From Erythrobacter insulae (GTDB lineage: Bacteria; Pseudomonadota; Alphaproteobacteria; Sphingomonadales; Sphingomonadaceae), in the NCBI RefSeq assembly GCF_007004095.1, contig NZ_VHJK01000002.1, forward strand, positions 1 to 64,000: a stretch of 64,000 nucleotides of DNA. The letters run 5' to 3'. Position 1 is the first letter of the stretch; each line of letters starts with the position of its first letter. Below the pieces are notes generated by a model. It had not been told where the DNA came from, made no database searches, and worked only from the letters and a program-made list of their open reading frames with translations. Shown piece after piece: positions 27,482 through 37,090 of the stretch. Made by a program: the position numbers and the translations under genes.

Positions 27482-28078
27482 TCAATCCGGCTTTTTCGCC
27501 ACGCCCACCATCGCAGGGCGCAAGAGCCGGTTCTTGATCATCCAGCCAGATTGCATCTCTTGAATGACGGTGCCCGGTTCTTTTTCGTCAGTCGGGATTT
27601 CCATCATCGCCTGATGCTGGTTTGGATCAAGTGGCATATCCATGGCCGCAATACGTTCGATACCATTTTGCTTGAAGACTTTTTCCAGCTCTCGCTGGGT
27701 TGCCTCGATACCAACCACGAGGCCTTTCATCTTTTCGTCTTCGCGCAGGCTTTCGGGGATCGCATCGACTGCACGCGAAAGGTTATCCCACACGCTCAAA
27801 ACGTCGCGCGCAAATCCGGTTGCGGCATAGTTGCGCGCATCCTGAATATCCTTTTCTGCGCGGCGGCGAACGTTTTGCGTGTCCGCTTTTGCGTAAAGCA
27901 CTTCCTGCTTGGCTTCATCTAGATCACGCCGAAGTTCCTCAAGCGCCGCGCTGATATCATCAGCGGGCTCATCATCACCGTCAGGATCGTCTGAGAGAAA
28001 CTCTTCAGGCACACCTTTCAATTCGGCTTTTACATCTTCATTCGCCGCTTCATCGTGCGGCTTTTTGTTGTCGGTCAT
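27482..28078 (-). CDS. grpE: nucleotide exchange factor GrpE
   Basis: A 198-residue co-chaperone that releases ADP from DnaK. The acidic N-terminus is followed by a long helix of the GrpE dimer (about 40-100, including Thr-Gln-Asn-Val-Arg-Arg-Arg-Ala-Glu-Lys-Asp) and the C-terminal beta-domain (Asp-Pro-Asn-Gln-His-Gln-Ala-Met, then Gly-Trp-Met-Ile-Lys-Asn-Arg-Leu-Leu-Arg-Pro-Ala). Length is normal. It follows hrcA by 17 bases on the same strand, the common hrcA-grpE operon. Confidence 0.96.
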   Translation of the reverse strand: MTDNKKPHDEAANEDVKAELKGVPEEFLSDDPDGDDEPADDISAALEELRRDLDEAKQEVLYAKADTQNVRRRAEKDIQDARNYAATGFARDVLSVWDNLSRAVDAIPESLREDEKMKGLVVGIEATQRELEKVFKQNGIERIAAMDMPLDPNQHQAMMEIPTDEKEPGTVIQEMQSGWMIKNRLLRPAMVGVAKKPD

Positions 28079-28095
28079 GTCTTCTGATTTTCCGT

Positions 28096-29151
28096 TTAAA
28101 CGATGAGCTTGTCCATCGATCGGCCAAGCGATCTTGCTGTTAAATCAACCATGGGGACCACGCGCGCGTAATTCAACCTTGTAGGGCCAATCACGCCAAG
28201 GACACCCACAACTCGTCCTTCCCGGTCGCGATAGGGTGACGCGATGACGGACGATCCCGAAAGCCCAAAGAGCCGGTTTTCGCTGCCGATGAATATCCGT
28301 GTCGCATCGGCTTCGCGTGCGCTTTCCAGAATGCTCGCAACGGATTGCTTGTCTTCCAGATCGTCCAGCAATGAACGCACGCGGTCAATGTCGCCCAGCG
28401 CCGCCTCATCAAGCAGATTGGCCGCGCCGCGCACGATCAGCACGGGCCGCTCGTTGGCATCTTCGCTCCATACGGCTAGGCCGCGTTCAACCAAATCGCG
28501 GCTCGCATCATCTAACTGGGTTTGCCCCGCTGCGATCTCCCCGCGCATCGCCTGCGATGCTTCGGCGAGCGTTCTGCCCGAAAGACGCGATGTGATATAA
28601 TTCGTCGCCCGGTCAAGCGATCCGGAACTTGCTGGCCCGTCCAGTTGCACGACGCGGTTTTCCACACCGCCATCTTCGCCAACCAAAACAGCAAGCGCCC
28701 TTCCCTGACCCAGATCGACAAGATTGAACTGCGCAAGCCTTTGCTCGCGTGTCGGCACCATCACCATTCCCGCAGCGCCAGATAGATCGGAAAGCAGGGC
28801 GCTGGCTTGCTGCAAGGCGTGTTCAATGGGGCCGCTTTCCGAAAGGCGTGCTTCGATCTGCGCCCGTTCCTCGCTGGTGGGTTCGGCCACGCGCATCATG
28901 CCATCCACAAATATCCGCAACCCTGCATCGGTGGGCAAGCGGCCAGCGCTGGTATGCGGGGCCGCTAGAAGCCCGAGGCTTTCCAGATCAGCCAGGACCG
29001 AACGGATCGAAGCCGACGAAAGGTTAAGCGTGCCATCAGCGGCCAGCGCCTTTGATCCAATCGGCTGCCCGCTATCGATGTACCCTTCGACCACGCGCCG
29101 GAAAATCTCGCGGGCGCGTTCGGTCAGTTCGGTGATCGGCGGTGAAGACAT
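28096..29151 (-). CDS. hrcA: heat-inducible transcription repressor HrcA
   Basis: A 351-residue regulator that binds CIRCE operators, mostly at groESL, when GroEL is free. The N-terminal winged helix includes [11 protein letters not shown] and Ser-Ser-Ala-Ser-Ile-Arg; the end carries [10 protein letters not shown]. It is first in the hrcA-grpE operon and diverges from rph across 107 bases. No CIRCE repeat (TTAGCACTC-N9-GAGTGCTAA) is visible upstream of hrcA, grpE or dnaK here, so its targets lie elsewhere. Confidence 0.96.
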   Translation of the reverse strand: MSSPPITELTERAREIFRRVVEGYIDSGQPIGSKALAADGTLNLSSASIRSVLADLESLGLLAAPHTSAGRLPTDAGLRIFVDGMMRVAEPTSEERAQIEARLSESGPIEHALQQASALLSDLSGAAGMVMVPTREQRLAQFNLVDLGQGRALAVLVGEDGGVENRVVQLDGPASSGSLDRATNYITSRLSGRTLAEASQAMRGEIAAGQTQLDDASRDLVERGLAVWSEDANERPVLIVRGAANLLDEAALGDIDRVRSLLDDLEDKQSVASILESAREADATRIFIGSENRLFGLSGSSVIASPYRDREGRVVGVLGVIGPTRLNYARVVPMVDLTARSLGRSMDKLIV

Positions 29152-29258
29152 ATCACCTAATTAAGCTGACTGTCGCCATTCGCCAAGCCTTGCGGTGTGA
29201 TCCGATCCCCTCCACACCGCGCGGCAAGAACGAATCAAACGAAAGCAGGAGTTTTTCA

Positions 29259-29972
29259 ATGCGGCCATCAGGACGCGCGCCAGACGAAATGCGCGCTATC
29301 ACAATCGAGACCGGATATACCAAACATGCAGAGGGTTCTTGCCTGATCGGTTTTGGAGATACCAAAGTTTTGTGCACCGCATCAGTTGAAGAACGCATTC
29401 CGCCGTGGCTTCGCGGTAAAGGCGAAGGCTGGGTCACCGGCGAGTATTCAATGCTCCCCCGCGCAACACACACTCGCGGAAGCCGCGAAGCAGCGCGCGG
29501 TAAACAGTCGGGTAGAACGCAGGAAATTCAGCGTTTGATTGGCCGTTCTTTGCGGGCCGTTGTCGATCTCAAAAAGCTGGGAGAACGCCAGATTACACTC
29601 GATTGTGACGTAATACAGGCCGATGGCGGAACCCGCACCGCCTCTATTTCGGGCGCTTGGATTGCCCTGCGCCTCGCGGTGAACGGCCTTATGGCATCGG
29701 GCGATATCAAAGAGGACCCGATCACGGCTCAGGTCGGTGCAATCTCTTGCGGGATATACAAAGGCACACCTGTCCTCGACCTTGATTACCCGGAAGACAG
29801 CGATGCGGATGCGGATGCCAACTTTGTGTTGATTTCGGGGGGCCAGATCGCAGAAGTTCAGGCCACTGCCGAAGGCGCGACCTATGATGAAGAAGGCCTT
29901 TTGCGCCTCCTGCGGCTCGCTAATATCGGGTGCGACGGTATCTTCAAAGCGCAATTGGACGCAGTAAAATGA
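29259..29972 (+). CDS. rph: ribonuclease PH
   Basis: A 237-residue phosphorolytic exoribonuclease that trims tRNA 3' ends. The start Met-Arg-Pro-Ser-Gly-Arg follows an AGGAG; a 39-codon in-frame extension has no family support. Characteristic stretches include [34 protein letters not shown] and Asp-Leu-Asp-Tyr-Pro-Glu-Asp-Ser. The stop overlaps the rdgB start in ATGA, so the two are coupled. Confidence 0.97.
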   Translation: MRPSGRAPDEMRAITIETGYTKHAEGSCLIGFGDTKVLCTASVEERIPPWLRGKGEGWVTGEYSMLPRATHTRGSREAARGKQSGRTQEIQRLIGRSLRAVVDLKKLGERQITLDCDVIQADGGTRTASISGAWIALRLAVNGLMASGDIKEDPITAQVGAISCGIYKGTPVLDLDYPEDSDADADANFVLISGGQIAEVQATAEGATYDEEGLLRLLRLANIGCDGIFKAQLDAVK

Positions 29973-30598
29973 CACGCAAACTGGGTGGCGGGTCGCTTGT
30001 GATCGCGACCCATAATTCCGGCAAGCTGAAAGAGATTTCAGCGTTGCTTGATCCGTACGGGATGAAATGCATTTCGGCAGGCTCGCTGGGCCTGCCGGAA
30101 CCCGCTGAAACGGGCACAACCTTTGCCGAGAACGCCTTGATCAAAGCGCGGTCTGCAGCAGAGGCCTCGGGCCTTGCATCGCTTGCAGATGACAGCGGTT
30201 TGAGTGTTACCGCATTGGGCAATCGTCCCGGTGTGTACACCGCCGATTGGGCAGAGCGGCAATGGTTCGAGGGGGAACCAGGGCGCGACTGGTATATGGC
30301 CATGGGCAAAGTCGAAGGGCTGCTGCAAGAACTTGGCCCCGAGACCGACCGATCAGCGGCCTTTCATTGTGTTCTGGCCATCGCATGGCCAGACGGCGAA
30401 CACGCCGTTTATCAGGGCAAGTGCCCCGGAAGATTAACCTGGCCACCGCGCGGCAAGCTGGGTTTTGGGTATGATCCAGTCTTCATTCCAGAAGGGCAGG
30501 ATCAAACATTTGCCGAAATCGATCCGGCACAAAAACACGCGATAAGCCACCGCGCTGATGCATTTGCCAAACTTGTTTCTGATCAATTCGGAACCTGA
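29969..30598 (+). CDS. rdgB: XTP/dITP diphosphatase (RdgB/HAM1)
   Basis: A 209-residue house-cleaning pyrophosphatase that removes dITP, ITP and XTP from nucleotide pools. The N-terminal Val-Ile-Ala-Thr-His-Asn-Ser-Gly-Lys and the Asp-Asp-Ser-Gly-Leu motif are intact, as are Gly-Phe-Gly-Tyr-Asp-Pro-Val-Phe and the end motif Ser-His-Arg. The start at the ATG overlapping the rph stop is preferred over an upstream in-frame ATG. The rph-rdgB-hemW order is a common alphaproteobacterial arrangement; here a reverse-oriented CAP gene separates rdgB from hemW. Confidence 0.96.
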   Translation: MTRKLGGGSLVIATHNSGKLKEISALLDPYGMKCISAGSLGLPEPAETGTTFAENALIKARSAAEASGLASLADDSGLSVTALGNRPGVYTADWAERQWFEGEPGRDWYMAMGKVEGLLQELGPETDRSAAFHCVLAIAWPDGEHAVYQGKCPGRLTWPPRGKLGFGYDPVFIPEGQDQTFAEIDPAQKHAISHRADAFAKLVSDQFGT

Positions 30599-31279
30599 TT
30601 AATAGGCGTATTGGCCCACGACATTACCGGGCGGGCTATATCGGCAAACCAGAACATCACGGCCACCACCCGTTGCAATGCCGCAGCCCAGCTTGTCGGT
30701 GTTTTTCCAGATTATCTGTGTGTAATGGCCAACATCCTGCCAGCGCCCCGTGCTGCTGACGAATGGGAAATTTCCATGGATGTAGAACTCTTTTTCATCA
30801 ATCCAGCCAGCGGCCATGCGTTCATAACTAAAGGCGCTGGCCGTTCCCGCCCATAGGTTCTCCCCTTGCCCCTCGCGTGCATTGTTGGGGCTGTGTTCGA
30901 ACCGACCGCTTGATGCCAGCTCCTGCGCATAGGCCAGAGCCTGCTTGCTCAGTTCGGCATCCAGAACCAGAGCGGGTGTACCGACCTCGGCGCGCGCTGC
31001 ATTATGATCACGCAGCATCACTTGGAGCATTTGTTCTTGCCGTGTTGATACGGGCGCCGGCGTTGGCGAGGGGGACGGCGTTGCACCGGGAGCAGGCGAC
31101 GGGCTCGGTGAAGGAGACGGAGAGGGGCTCGCCGATGGCGACGGGCTTGGCGACGTGCTTACCGCGCCAGAGGCATTGCCAGCTGATGACGAACCGGCGC
31201 CGCCGCAGCCGCCGAGGGCCATGGCCGTTGATACAATTGCAAATCCTGTTGAGCGGAGGAACCGATAGCGTGTTTTCAT
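30599..31279 (-). CDS. CAP/SCP-domain lipoprotein with Ser-Pro linker
   Basis: A 226-residue exported lipoprotein. The signal peptide ends Ala-Leu-Gly-Gly-Cys (Cys25). A low-complexity Ser-Pro stretch (about 42-79) then forms an extended linker. The CAP domain (about 85-226) shows His-Asn-Ala-Ala-Arg, Gly-Glu-Asn-Leu-Trp, Gly-His-Tyr-Thr-Gln-Ile-Ile-Trp and the end Gly-Asn-Val-Val-Gly-Gln-Tyr. Bacterial CAP proteins are envelope proteins of mostly unknown activity. The stop abuts the rdgB stop tail-to-tail. Confidence 0.9.
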   Translation of the reverse strand: MKTRYRFLRSTGFAIVSTAMALGGCGGAGSSSAGNASGAVSTSPSPSPSASPSPSPSPSPSPAPGATPSPSPTPAPVSTRQEQMLQVMLRDHNAARAEVGTPALVLDAELSKQALAYAQELASSGRFEHSPNNAREGQGENLWAGTASAFSYERMAAGWIDEKEFYIHGNFPFVSSTGRWQDVGHYTQIIWKNTDKLGCGIATGGGRDVLVCRYSPPGNVVGQYAY

Positions 31280-31356
31280 GGATTCCCCATCACCTGACCG
31301 TGTCTAATACCCCCTGAAAAAACATCCTTAACAGGCCGTAGTCAAAACAGTTTATC

Positions 31357-31386
31357 CCGGTTTCAAACCCGCTGGTACGAAACCGG
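31357..31386. repeat. inverted repeat between the CAP and hemW genes
   Basis: CCGGTTTC (31357-31364) and GAAACCGG (31379-31386) are perfect 8-base inverted repeats around a 14-base spacer. They lie between divergent start codons, so an operator serving one or both genes is possible. No T run follows, so it is not a terminator. Confidence 0.4.
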
Positions 31387-31450
31387 TTCTGCAATCCAGC
31401 CAAAGTGATGGATTGGCTTTTTGCCGCGGGCATCGCATAGGGTCACCACT

Positions 31451-32602
31451 GTGGCACGAGCACTTTATATCCATTGGCCCTTTTGCGCGAAGAAATGCCC
31501 CTATTGCGATTTCAACTCGCATGTTCGCGAAACTGTGGAAACCAATTCATGGGCAGACGCGCTTGCCGCGGATATGCGCGCAGAGGCGCAGGTCGCCTCT
31601 GGTGAGACGCTGACGTCGATCTTTTTCGGCGGAGGTACGCCGTCGCTTATGCCGCCTGCCCTTGTCGGGCAATTGCTGGATCAGGCGAATGCGCTGTGGG
31701 GATTTGATCCCGACATCGAAATCACGCTTGAGGCCAATCCTTCATCCGTCGAGGCCGCAAATTTTGCCGCATTGGCAGGCGCAGGGATCAACCGCGTTTC
31801 GCTGGGTGTTCAATCGCTAAACGATGAAACGCTGCGATGGCTGGGCCGGCTTCACGGGAGCCAAGAGGCACTGAACGCGCTTGAAACGGCGCAGCGGCAC
31901 TTCAGCCGCGTGAGCTTCGATCTGATCTATGCTTTGCCGTCACAAACTGTGGCCGATTGGGAAAGCCAGCTGAAGCGCGCGCTGGGCTTTGGCACCTCAC
32001 ACATGTCGCTTTACCAATTGACGATCGAACCCGGCACCCGTTTTGCCACCGATGTCAGACGCGGCGTTTTTAATCCTCTTGATGATGATGAAGCCGCCGA
32101 GCTTTTTGCGCTGACGCAGTCGCTGACCGAGGCCGCCGGAATGCCAGCCTATGAAACAAGCAATCACGCGCGCGCCGGTGAGGAAAGCCGCCACAACCTG
32201 AGCTATTGGCGGTATCAGGATTACGCGGGAATTGGCCCCGGTGCGCATGGCCGCAGAGGCGGTTTTGCCACCACCCGACATAAAAAACCGGAGAATTATC
32301 TAAAAGCCGTGTCTGAGCGCGGTCACGGTATCTCAGAGCAATTGATGTTGCGGCCGCGTGATCAGGCGGCAGAGGCATTGCTGATGGGGCTGCGCCTTGC
32401 CGAAGGCGTCGACTTGCAGCAGCTATCCGCGCGGTTTGGGCTGCGAATTGATGATTTGGTCGATCAGGCAAAACTGTTGCAATACCAGACGCTGCAAATG
32501 ATCACGCGTGAGGGCAATCGAATTGCCGTTGCGCCATCGGGTAGACCGCTGCTTGACGCACTGCTGGGAGAGATCGTCTCCGATGCGCTTGTGCAGGCAT
32601 GA
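31451..32602 (+). CDS. hemW: HemW, heme chaperone of the radical-SAM coproporphyrinogen oxidase-like family
   Basis: A 383-residue protein. The radical-SAM cysteines are Cys12, Cys16 and Cys19 in Cys-Ala-Lys-Lys-Cys-Pro-Tyr-Cys-Asp-Phe, the HemW pattern rather than the HemN form. Also visible are Phe-Phe-Gly-Gly-Gly-Thr-Pro-Ser and the heme-related Gly-Ile-Gly-Pro-Gly-Ala-His-Gly. In other bacteria HemW inserts heme into respiratory enzymes and lacks coproporphyrinogen dehydrogenase activity. I chose a GTG start at 31451, with AGGG about 8 bases upstream; a TTG ten codons earlier is possible. The last codons overlap xerC in ATGA. Confidence 0.93.
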   Translation: MARALYIHWPFCAKKCPYCDFNSHVRETVETNSWADALAADMRAEAQVASGETLTSIFFGGGTPSLMPPALVGQLLDQANALWGFDPDIEITLEANPSSVEAANFAALAGAGINRVSLGVQSLNDETLRWLGRLHGSQEALNALETAQRHFSRVSFDLIYALPSQTVADWESQLKRALGFGTSHMSLYQLTIEPGTRFATDVRRGVFNPLDDDEAAELFALTQSLTEAAGMPAYETSNHARAGEESRHNLSYWRYQDYAGIGPGAHGRRGGFATTRHKKPENYLKAVSERGHGISEQLMLRPRDQAAEALLMGLRLAEGVDLQQLSARFGLRIDDLVDQAKLLQYQTLQMITREGNRIAVAPSGRPLLDALLGEIVSDALVQA

Positions 32603-33498
32603 GCAGCGCGGATATCCTTGGCGCGTGGCATTCCTATCTTAGCGATAGCAAACGTCGCTCACCCCATACCGTTCGCGCTTATTGCTCTGCCGCTCAGCGG
32701 ATTGTGGCCGCCCGCGATCTATCGACGTTTGACCATGTCGCCGCGCTGGAGGCGCAAGACCTGCGCGCGCATCTTGCCGAGCGGCGCGCCGAGGGCCTTT
32801 CCAATGCCAGCGCCGCGCGCGAACTCTCCGCGCTCAAAGCTTTTATTGCCTTTGCGCGCAGTGAAAGCGGTGATCCTGATCCCGCGGCTCCGCGTATGCG
32901 AGGTCCCCGGATCAAGAAAGGGCTTCCCCGCCCTGTAACGCCTGATGAAGCGGTCAATATGGCGGACATGGTCGATGGCACCGCCAGCGATGACTGGATC
33001 GGCGCCCGTGACCGCGCCGTGCTGCTATTGATGTACGGTTCCGGCCTGCGAATTGCCGAAGCACTTTCACTGAAGGGCGGCGATGTCCCACTGGGCGAGA
33101 CTCTTCGGGTCACCGGCAAAGGCGGAAAGCAACGCCTTGTCCCGATTTTGCCAATTACGCGCGATGCGGTGGGCGAATATACCAAGTCCTGCCCCTATCC
33201 ACTTGGTCACAAAGAGCCATTGTTTCGCGGAGCCAAGGGCGGGCCATTATCGCCCGGTATGGTGCAAAAAGCGACAGCCAAAGCGCGCCGCGCGCTTGGA
33301 CTGCCCGACACTGCCACTCCGCATGCTCTGAGGCATTCTTTTGCCACGCATTTGCTTAGCGCAGGTGCCGATTTGCGGTCGTTGCAGGAATTGCTGGGCC
33401 ACGCATCGCTGGGATCAACGCAGATTTACACCAAAGTCGATGCGGCAAGCCTGCTGGAGAATTATCGCAATGCGCATCCAAGAGCCAAGAAGCGCTAA
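32599..33498 (+). CDS. xerC: tyrosine recombinase XerC/XerD type
   Basis: A 299-residue site-specific recombinase, the length of chromosome-dimer resolvases. The N-terminal SAM-like core-binding domain covers about 1-95. All catalytic residues are present: Arg151, Lys174, His242-x-x-Arg245, His268 and Tyr277. It overlaps hemW by four bases, so it is translated with it, and it is not flanked by mobile DNA. I favour XerC over XerD by remembered family likeness and gene context, but the two are hard to separate by eye. It acts at dif with its partner and FtsK. Confidence 0.85.
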   Translation: MSSADILGAWHSYLSDSKRRSPHTVRAYCSAAQRIVAARDLSTFDHVAALEAQDLRAHLAERRAEGLSNASAARELSALKAFIAFARSESGDPDPAAPRMRGPRIKKGLPRPVTPDEAVNMADMVDGTASDDWIGARDRAVLLLMYGSGLRIAEALSLKGGDVPLGETLRVTGKGGKQRLVPILPITRDAVGEYTKSCPYPLGHKEPLFRGAKGGPLSPGMVQKATAKARRALGLPDTATPHALRHSFATHLLSAGADLRSLQELLGHASLGSTQIYTKVDAASLLENYRNAHPRAKKR

Positions 33499-33598
33499 GT
33501 TTGCTACGGCCAGGGAGTTTTAAAGCCTTTTATTGCCGCGAATATAACGCCTGAATACACGATCATTTTCAGGGTTATCGGCATGTCAGGCTTACCCC

Positions 33599-34555
33599 TC
33601 ATCGATGTTTCAAGCGCGTCTCAATCGCGTCCCAGATCACCCCCGCCGTATCGGTGCCGTTGAATTTATCAATCGCGACAATTCCCGTTGGCGAGGTCAC
33701 GTTGATTTCAGTCAGCCATTTTCCGCCGATCACGTCGATGCCGACAAAAGTCAGCCCAAGGCGCTTCAATTCCGGTCCCATCGCATCGCAGATTTCCTGC
33801 TCACGCGATGTCAGACCGGTTGCCTCTGCGCTGCCGCCCATGGCGAGGTTTGAGCGGAATTCGCCCTCGCCCGGAATGCGGTTGATTGCGCCAGCAACCT
33901 CGCCGTCGATGATCACAATCCGCTTGTCGCCCTCGGCAACTTCGGGAAGGAAGGGTTGGACCATATGCGGTTCGGGCCAAGTCTGGTTGAACACTTCAAA
34001 TAAAGCGGTGAGGTTGTCTCCATCCGCCGGAATGCGGAAAATCGCCTTGCCCCCGTTGCCGTGGATTGGTTTCACCACAACCGCCCCATGCTGGGCCATA
34101 AATCGTTTCACTTCATCGACGCTGCGCGTCACCAACGTTGGCGGCATAAAGTGGCGGTAATTGAGCACCATTACCTTTTCCGGTGCATTGCGAACATTGG
34201 CAGGATCATTGACCACCAAAGTCTCGTCCTTGATCCGCTCAAGCATGTGCGTTGCGGTGATATACCCCATATGAAAAGGCGGGTCCTGACGCATCAGGAT
34301 AACATCGATATCCTTGCCCAGATCAAGCCGCTGCGGCGCAGCTTTGGATACGTGATCACCTTCGACCCGCTGAACTTTGACTGGATAACATTGTGCGTAC
34401 AACCGATCATCCGCATCCAACGTCAGGCTTTCGACGTGGTATTCAAACACTTCATACCCGCGCTCCTGCGCTGACAGCATCAGAGCAAAAGAGCTGTCGC
34501 CAGCGATATTGATATCTTCGATAGGGTCCATCTGGACCGCGACGCGCAAAGTCAT
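33599..34555 (-). CDS. gshB: glutathione synthetase
   Basis: A 318-residue ATP-grasp ligase that joins glycine to gamma-glutamylcysteine. Family marks are Val-Ala-Val-Gln-Met-Asp-Pro-Ile near the start, Met-Arg-Gln-Asp-Pro-Pro-Phe, the ATP-binding Val-Val-Lys-Pro-Ile-His-Gly-Asn-Gly-Gly, and Glu-Ile-Asn-Val-Thr-Ser-Pro-Thr-Gly. Length is typical. It is last in the rsmI-yraN-gshB cluster, which is conserved in alphaproteobacteria. 100 bases of unassigned sequence separate it from convergent xerC. Confidence 0.97.
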   Translation of the reverse strand: MTLRVAVQMDPIEDINIAGDSSFALMLSAQERGYEVFEYHVESLTLDADDRLYAQCYPVKVQRVEGDHVSKAAPQRLDLGKDIDVILMRQDPPFHMGYITATHMLERIKDETLVVNDPANVRNAPEKVMVLNYRHFMPPTLVTRSVDEVKRFMAQHGAVVVKPIHGNGGKAIFRIPADGDNLTALFEVFNQTWPEPHMVQPFLPEVAEGDKRIVIIDGEVAGAINRIPGEGEFRSNLAMGGSAEATGLTSREQEICDAMGPELKRLGLTFVGIDVIGGKWLTEINVTSPTGIVAIDKFNGTDTAGVIWDAIETRLKHR

Positions 34556-34566
34556 GCGGAAATCCT

Positions 34567-34923
34567 CTAGGGTTGAAACGCGTTGGTGATGTGGCGCGGG
34601 CTGGTGCCGGGCGCAAGCAGGATTACATCTATTCGCAAATCATCGCCCTGCTCGGCATATTCATGCGCAACCGCCTCTGCCGCGGCAGCCACCCGCCACA
34701 ATCTGCGTTCGTCAATGGCGGTCGCAAGATCGGCAGCGCGCTTTCGCCACTTTACCTCGATAAAGGCAGTAAGCGTTCCGTACCGCGCGATCAGATCAAT
34801 CTCGCCCACAGGTGTCTTGACCCGCTCGGCAAGAATTCTCCATCCTTGCTGGGCCAGCCACTGCGCCGCCTGAGCCTCCGCTTCGCGTCCCTTGCGCTCG
34901 GCCATTTCACGCTTGGCTGTCAT
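34567..34923 (-). CDS. yraN: YraN family (UPF0102) putative endonuclease
   Basis: A 118-residue protein with the restriction-endonuclease-like fold of UPF0102. Glu and Asp-x-Ile motifs are visible (Gly-Arg-Glu-Ala-Glu-Ala at 13-18; Gly-Glu-Ile-Asp-Leu-Ile-Ala; Phe-Ile-Glu-Val-Lys-Trp-Arg), which is the usual PD-(D/E)xK-type pattern. Function is not firmly known in most bacteria. It lies 7 bases after rsmI and 11 bases before gshB. Confidence 0.9.
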   Translation of the reverse strand: MTAKREMAERKGREAEAQAAQWLAQQGWRILAERVKTPVGEIDLIARYGTLTAFIEVKWRKRAADLATAIDERRLWRVAAAAEAVAHEYAEQGDDLRIDVILLAPGTSPRHITNAFQP

Positions 34924-34930
34924 CGGGCAA

Positions 34931-35788
34931 TCATTTCGATTTCAGCTCGACCGCGCGGGCATACAGGGTCTGACGGTCAAGGCCGGTTGCTTTTGAAACC
35001 TGCGCCGCTGCTTTGCTGGGGCTAAGTTGGGTCAACGCCTCGGCCAGAAGCAAATCGGGATCAGAGACAGATGTTTTTTCATTGGGCGGACCGATCAGCA
35101 ACACAATCTCGCCCTTTGGCGGATGGTCGGCATAATACGCGGCTAACTCGGCCGCATTGCCGGTGCGACATTCTTCATGAAGTTTGGTCAGTTCCCTGGC
35201 CACCGACACCTCGCGCGAAGGCCAAATTTCGGCAATCGAACGAAGGCTTCGATCAAGCCGCGGCCCTGTCTCGTAAAAAATCAAAGTTGTATTGACCGCG
35301 CCAAGTTCGGTCAGAATGTCACCTCGTGCCTTTTCTTTAACAGGCAAAAACCCAGCAAACAAAAACCGGTCATTGGGCAAACCGGAAAGCGTCAGCCCTG
35401 TTATCGCTGCGCAGGCACCCGGAATGCTTGTAATCGCAATTCCAGCCTCGCGCGCCTCTCGCACAAGACGGTATCCGGGGTCCGAGATTAACGGGGTGCC
35501 CGCATCGCTGACCAAGGCAACGGGCAAACTGCGCGCGGTATCAATCAAGGATTGCCGCTGGCTTTCAGACGCGTGATCATCATAGCGTTGCATTCGGGTG
35601 GACACGCCGCAATGCTTTAACAGCTTTCCCGTCACCCTCGTATCTTCGCAGGCTATCAGTTCGCAGCGGCGCAGCACGTCGACTGCACGAACCGTTACAT
35701 CGCCGAGATTGCCAATTGGCGTGGCGACAATATAAAGCCCCGCTTCAAGTGGTTTGATAAGGGCTGATTCAGGTTGAGGCGTGTTCAT
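34931..35788 (-). CDS. rsmI: 16S rRNA (cytidine1402-2'-O)-methyltransferase RsmI
   Basis: A 285-residue SAM-dependent enzyme that methylates the ribose of C1402 in the decoding centre. The N-terminal Tyr-Ile-Val-Ala-Thr-Pro-Ile-Gly-Asn-Leu-Gly-Asp, then Cys-Glu-Asp-Thr-Arg and Val-Ser-Asp-Ala-Gly-Thr-Pro, are the family's tetrapyrrole-methylase-like signatures. It heads the leftward yraN/gshB cluster and diverges, over only 40 bases, from the LpoA-like lipoprotein. Confidence 0.96.
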   Translation of the reverse strand: MNTPQPESALIKPLEAGLYIVATPIGNLGDVTVRAVDVLRRCELIACEDTRVTGKLLKHCGVSTRMQRYDDHASESQRQSLIDTARSLPVALVSDAGTPLISDPGYRLVREAREAGIAITSIPGACAAITGLTLSGLPNDRFLFAGFLPVKEKARGDILTELGAVNTTLIFYETGPRLDRSLRSIAEIWPSREVSVARELTKLHEECRTGNAAELAAYYADHPPKGEIVLLIGPPNEKTSVSDPDLLLAEALTQLSPSKAAAQVSKATGLDRQTLYARAVELKSK

Positions 35789-35828
35789 ATGACGCCATCT
35801 GTGGAGCAGCGATCAGGGGTCGGCAAGA

Positions 35829-37016
35829 ATGAAGAGTGTGAACAATTCGGTTTCGCGTGTGTTTTCCAAACGCGCATTGGCTATCGCAGGCACTGCGGCC
35901 TTGCTTGGCGGGTGTTCCGTCATTCCGAAAACGGGGCCGTCAGAAACCGCTGGTCCGGTAACCGCGCCGACGCCAGAACCAAGCGCGACTGCGCTGCCAA
36001 CTGACGCTACACGGCACCGTGTTGCTCTGCTCGTGCCGATGGGCGGGAATACCGCAGAGGTAGGTCGGTCGATTGCCAACGCGACAACGATGGCGCTGCT
36101 TGATACCAACGCCAACAACCTGCGTCTCACCACGTATGACACGTCAAAAGGTGCCGCTTCGGCGGCGCGCAAAGCGATCGCAGATGGAAACAAATTGATC
36201 CTGGGTCCGCTTCTCGCCGAGAACGTACCAGCGGTTCAGGCCGCTGCACGTCCGGCAAACGTCCCGGCAATCTCATTTTCAAACGATATTCGCGTCGCCA
36301 GTGCCGATGTCTTTTTGATGGGGCATGTGCCCGAACAATCCATCAGACGCTCGGTTGCCTATGCGAGAGAGCGCGGATCCAATAACTTTGCAGCGCTGGT
36401 TCCAGAGGGCACTTATGGGCAGCGTTCGTTTGATGCTCTCAACAATGCGTTGAACGATTTTGGCGGTAATCTGGTGGGATCTGCGAGCTACGCACGGGGC
36501 AACACCTCCATCGTGAGCGCAGCGCAGCGTCTACGCGCGGCCGGCGGGTATGATACCGTCGTTATTGCAGACGGGGCCCGCCTCGCCGTGCTGGCAGCCG
36601 CCGAAGTGAAAAGCAGCGGCGCAGATGGCACGCGTATTCTGGGTACAGAGCTGTGGAGCGGGGAGTCTGTTCTCACCCGCTCAAATGCCATCGATGGCGC
36701 GTTGTTCTCCGCCGTTTCCGACGGGCGTTTCAAACGATTTGCCGACAGTTACGAGGGGCGGTTCGGCAGCAAGCCGTACCGCATCGCAACTCTGGGTTAT
36801 GACTCCGTCCTGCTGACCTTGCGGGTCGCACGTGATTGGCGGGTTGGTCGAGATTTCCCCACTGCCATGCTATTTGATCGCGGCGGCTTCCTTGGCGTGG
36901 ACGGTCCATTCCGCTTTGGTCGCGACGGCATTGCCGAGCGCGCTCTGGAGGTCCGCGAAGTGCGCGGCAACAGCGTTGTGCCGGTTGATGCGGCCCCATC
37001 CAGCTTCCCAAGGTAG
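35829..37016 (+). CDS. LpoA-like penicillin-binding protein activator lipoprotein
   Basis: A 395-residue lipoprotein: signal peptide ending Leu-Leu-Gly-Gly-Cys (Cys29), a Pro/Ala/Thr-rich linker, then a type-1 periplasmic-binding-protein fold (from about 62). The order next to rsmI-yraN matches the LpoA neighbourhood known from gammaproteobacteria, where LpoA activates PBP1A from the outer membrane. The alphaproteobacterial versions lack the TPR half of LpoA and are annotated as penicillin-binding protein activators. A role as a ligand-binding protein of an ABC transporter is less likely because no transporter genes are near. Confidence 0.82.
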   Translation: MKSVNNSVSRVFSKRALAIAGTAALLGGCSVIPKTGPSETAGPVTAPTPEPSATALPTDATRHRVALLVPMGGNTAEVGRSIANATTMALLDTNANNLRLTTYDTSKGAASAARKAIADGNKLILGPLLAENVPAVQAAARPANVPAISFSNDIRVASADVFLMGHVPEQSIRRSVAYARERGSNNFAALVPEGTYGQRSFDALNNALNDFGGNLVGSASYARGNTSIVSAAQRLRAAGGYDTVVIADGARLAVLAAAEVKSSGADGTRILGTELWSGESVLTRSNAIDGALFSAVSDGRFKRFADSYEGRFGSKPYRIATLGYDSVLLTLRVARDWRVGRDFPTAMLFDRGGFLGVDGPFRFGRDGIAERALEVREVRGNSVVPVDAAPSSFPR

Positions 37017-37090
37017 AAACCGGCGCAAAACCGGAGCAAAACAGACGTTCCTAGCTTGTGAGGGCGCGCGGGTGTGTCCATATCAGTGCT

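Noticed and set aside
28096..29258. Search for CIRCE near hrcA, grpE and dnaK
   Set aside because: No TTAGCACTC/GAGTGCTAA pair was found in these upstream regions.
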